From NCBI GenBank assembly GCA_017444045.1, contig JAFSXO010000090.1, positions 1-6,864 of the forward strand: a DNA stretch of 6,864 bases, given 5' to 3'. Below are positions 5,654 to 6,864 of the stretch, piece after piece (the stretch's first letter is position 1; each line of letters starts with the position of its first letter). The notes under the pieces were generated by a model that saw only the letters and a program-made list of their open reading frames with translations, was not told where the DNA came from and searched no databases. The translations under genes and the position numbers were made by a program. This DNA comes from a bacterium. Lineage in GTDB: Bacteria > Vulcanimicrobiota > Xenobia > Xenobiales > Xenobiaceae.

Positions 5654-6493
5654 TTATTGTTGGTCTTTGGAGACTCCGCGCAGAGTTATCAGACTAACCT
5701 CGGGACGGCAGCATAAGCGCAGGCGGACTGTGCAACCCAAGCCACGGCTGACAAAGAGGCGAATGCCTTTGTAAAGCGAGAGGCCGTGATCGTGCTGCCT
5801 CGGCAGCTCTGTTACGCATAGTATAGCACCCAGCCAGGGAAGGCGCACCTGCCCGGCATGGGTATGGCCGCTAAGCACTAAGGAAAATCGGGCTGCTTCT
5901 GGGGCCAGCACAAAATCTGGCGAATGCACTAAGGCTATGGCGGTGTCCCCGTCGGGAACGCCGGCCAGCGCTTTTGTGGCATCTGTCTCGATGGGAAGGT
6001 CGGAATTGTCAGCCAGTCCGGTGAGCCACCAGGTGCATCCCTGTCTCGTGAAGCTTATGCTTTGGTTGTCCAGAAGCGTAATGCCCAGAGCCTGCAGCGA
6101 TGCCTGAACCCTCTGAGGGCCGAAGATGCGGTCATGGCCGCCTAAAACGGCAAATTTGCCTAAAGGCGGATTCCAGTCGCGCAGGCCTCTGAGATCGCAG
6201 CTCCAATTGGGGCGGGCGTGGTTGACGACGATGTCTCCGCCGATGAGCAGAATATCTGGCTCGGTCGGCACTAAGAGATGCCAGGCACGGTCATAATGAT
6301 AGCGCCGCGCCCAGGCGCCGCAGTGGGTGTCGCTTATAAACGCTACGCGCAGTCCTTCCAGCTCGGGTGGCAGATTGGGGATACTCACCTCGTGGACGGT
6401 CAGTTCGATCCAGAGTGGCTCTATAAAGACCGACCAGGCTAGGAGGAGCAGCCAGGCTAGGCAGATTAGCTGCAGATAAGTAAAGGTTACCAC
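5654..6493 (-). CDS. Membrane-anchored calcineurin-like metallophosphoesterase (YkuE/YaeI-like)
   Basis: A predicted metallophosphoesterase tethered by one N-terminal transmembrane helix (residues about 4-26 from the GTG start), followed by the usual strand and 'lP..leGLRVAFISDTHCG'. Motifs from this start: D55-x-H57 (SDTH), GGD87, GGHD (118-121), His190 (ALVHSPDF) and GHTH (His210, His212). The third motif is normally GNH[DE]; here the metal-binding Asn is Gly119. Relatives act on phospholipid, lipid A-type or unknown phosphomonoester/diester substrates at the membrane; the substrate here is not known. The start is ambiguous. GTG at 6491-6493 gives 279 residues and a 7-bp overlap with ispF. 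TTG at 6551-6553 gives 299 residues with an Arg-rich head and a 67-bp overlap; in-frame TGA lies just beyond it. Neither has a strong Shine-Dalgarno. The overlap with ispF suggests translational coupling. Confidence 0.88.
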   Translation of the reverse strand: MVTFTYLQLICLAWLLLLAWSVFIEPLWIELTVHEVSIPNLPPELEGLRVAFISDTHCGAWARRYHYDRAWHLLVPTEPDILLIGGDIVVNHARPNWSCDLRGLRDWNPPLGKFAVLGGHDRIFGPQRVQASLQALGITLLDNQSISFTRQGCTWWLTGLADNSDLPIETDATKALAGVPDGDTAIALVHSPDFVLAPEAARFSLVLSGHTHAGQVRLPWLGAILCVTELPRQHDHGLSLYKGIRLFVSRGLGCTVRLRLCCRPEVSLITLRGVSKDQQ

Positions 6494-6864
6494 GGCGGCA
6501 AACGGCGGAGCAGTGCGCTGGCTGTTGCTGCTATGCCTTCGCCGCGTCCGCAAAAGCCTAGCTTTTCAGTGGTCGTGGCTTTGACGCTAACCTGGCTGGG
6601 CTTTATACTCAGTGCCTGTGCGATGTTTTCGGCCATTGAGGAAAAATGTGGCGACATTTTGGGGCGCTGGGCTATTATAAGCGAGTCTATGCTTACGATC
6701 TCCCAGCCGTGCTCCTTCAGTAGCCCAGCAACAGAGGCGGTGAGGGACAGGGAATTAGCTCCCTTCCACTGCGGGTCGGTATCGGGGAAGTGCACACCGA
6801 TGTCGCCTAGATGAGCCGCTCCCAGAAGCGCATCCATGATGGCGTGGAGCAGCACGTCGGCATC
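6487..6864 (-). CDS. ispF: 2-C-methyl-D-erythritol 2,4-cyclodiphosphate synthase, 3' part
   Basis: Cytosolic MEP-pathway enzyme that converts CDP-ME 2-phosphate to the 2,4-cyclodiphosphate with release of CMP, on the way to IPP and DMAPP. The last 125 codons are present; the frame enters from the right edge as D-A-D-V-L-L-H, so roughly 35-40 N-terminal residues, including the first metal-binding D-x-H, lie outside. Visible landmarks: DADVLLHAIMDALLGAA (with the metal-ligand His), LGDIGVHFPDTDPQWKGANS, IIAQRPKM, and the signature KATTTEKLGFCGRGEGIAA near the C-terminus. All agree with a functional trimeric IspF, and the C-terminus ends normally (LLRRLPPW). The GTG at 6855 is internal, not the start. 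ispD might lie upstream, as ispD-ispF pairs are common, but this cannot be seen here. Confidence 0.97.
   Translation of the reverse strand, partial: DADVLLHAIMDALLGAAHLGDIGVHFPDTDPQWKGANSLSLTASVAGLLKEHGWEIVSIDSLIIAQRPKMSPHFSSMAENIAQALSIKPSQVSVKATTTEKLGFCGRGEGIAATASALLRRLPPW

Noticed and set aside
6855..6855. GTG as the ispF start
   Set aside because: The conserved D-A-D before it continues the family sequence, and a start here would delete the N-terminal active-site residues; the gene simply runs off the window.
1..6864. CRISPR array, tRNA, rRNA or transposase gene
   Set aside because: No regularly spaced repeats, cloverleaf-like segments or transposase motifs seen on either strand.

Overview
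The window is a compact bacterial chromosomal segment in which every recognisable gene lies on the minus strand, so transcription runs from high to low coordinates. In that order it holds: the 3' part of ispF (MEP isoprenoid pathway); a membrane-anchored calcineurin-like metallophosphoesterase; an unrecognised signal-anchored helical protein; a UPF0173 metallo-beta-lactamase-fold hydrolase; a large exported AMIN plus phosphodiester-glycosidase (NAGPA/DUF2233) protein; UDP-glucose 6-dehydrogenase; and the 5' part of an exported LolA-fold protein. The MEP pathway, Shine-Dalgarno sites and frequent TTG starts fix it as bacterial. The AMIN domain and LolA-like fold hint at a diderm or an envelope-rich lineage, but I cannot name the phylum from the sequence.

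The clearest gene pair is the exported AMIN/NAGPA protein and ugd, 24 bp apart. Ugd makes UDP-glucuronate and NAGPA-domain proteins act on glycans, so an envelope or exopolysaccharide role for the pair is a reasonable inference. The upstream genes (ispF, phosphoesterase, unknown, UPF0173 hydrolase) look like ordinary housekeeping or accessory genes in one direction and are not obviously one pathway.

The most notable structure is not a gene. Between the unknown protein and the UPF0173 gene lies a 221-bp element (4755-4975). Its ends are 16-bp terminal inverted repeats (14 of 16 identical), and it is flanked exactly by a perfect 10-bp direct repeat, TATATTTAAC. This is the anatomy of a miniature inverted-repeat transposable element (MITE). 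Its end sequence and duplication length resemble the IS4/IS231 group. Removing the element and one duplication copy leaves only 35 bp between the two genes, so the insertion probably split a tight operon-like junction, landing right against the Shine-Dalgarno site of the downstream gene. Thirteen bases of the same terminal repeat recur in the next intergenic gap (5623-5635) inside a small hairpin, perhaps a second, decayed copy. The element's centre is a C-run/G-run palindrome of REP type.

Other intergenic structure: a perfect 13-bp palindrome with a 6-nt loop just upstream of the AMIN/NAGPA gene (3962-3993), and an AT-rich inverted repeat between ugd and the LolA-like gene (492-523) that may be a weak terminator and overlaps a possible promoter. 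No tRNA, rRNA, CRISPR array or transposase gene is visible.
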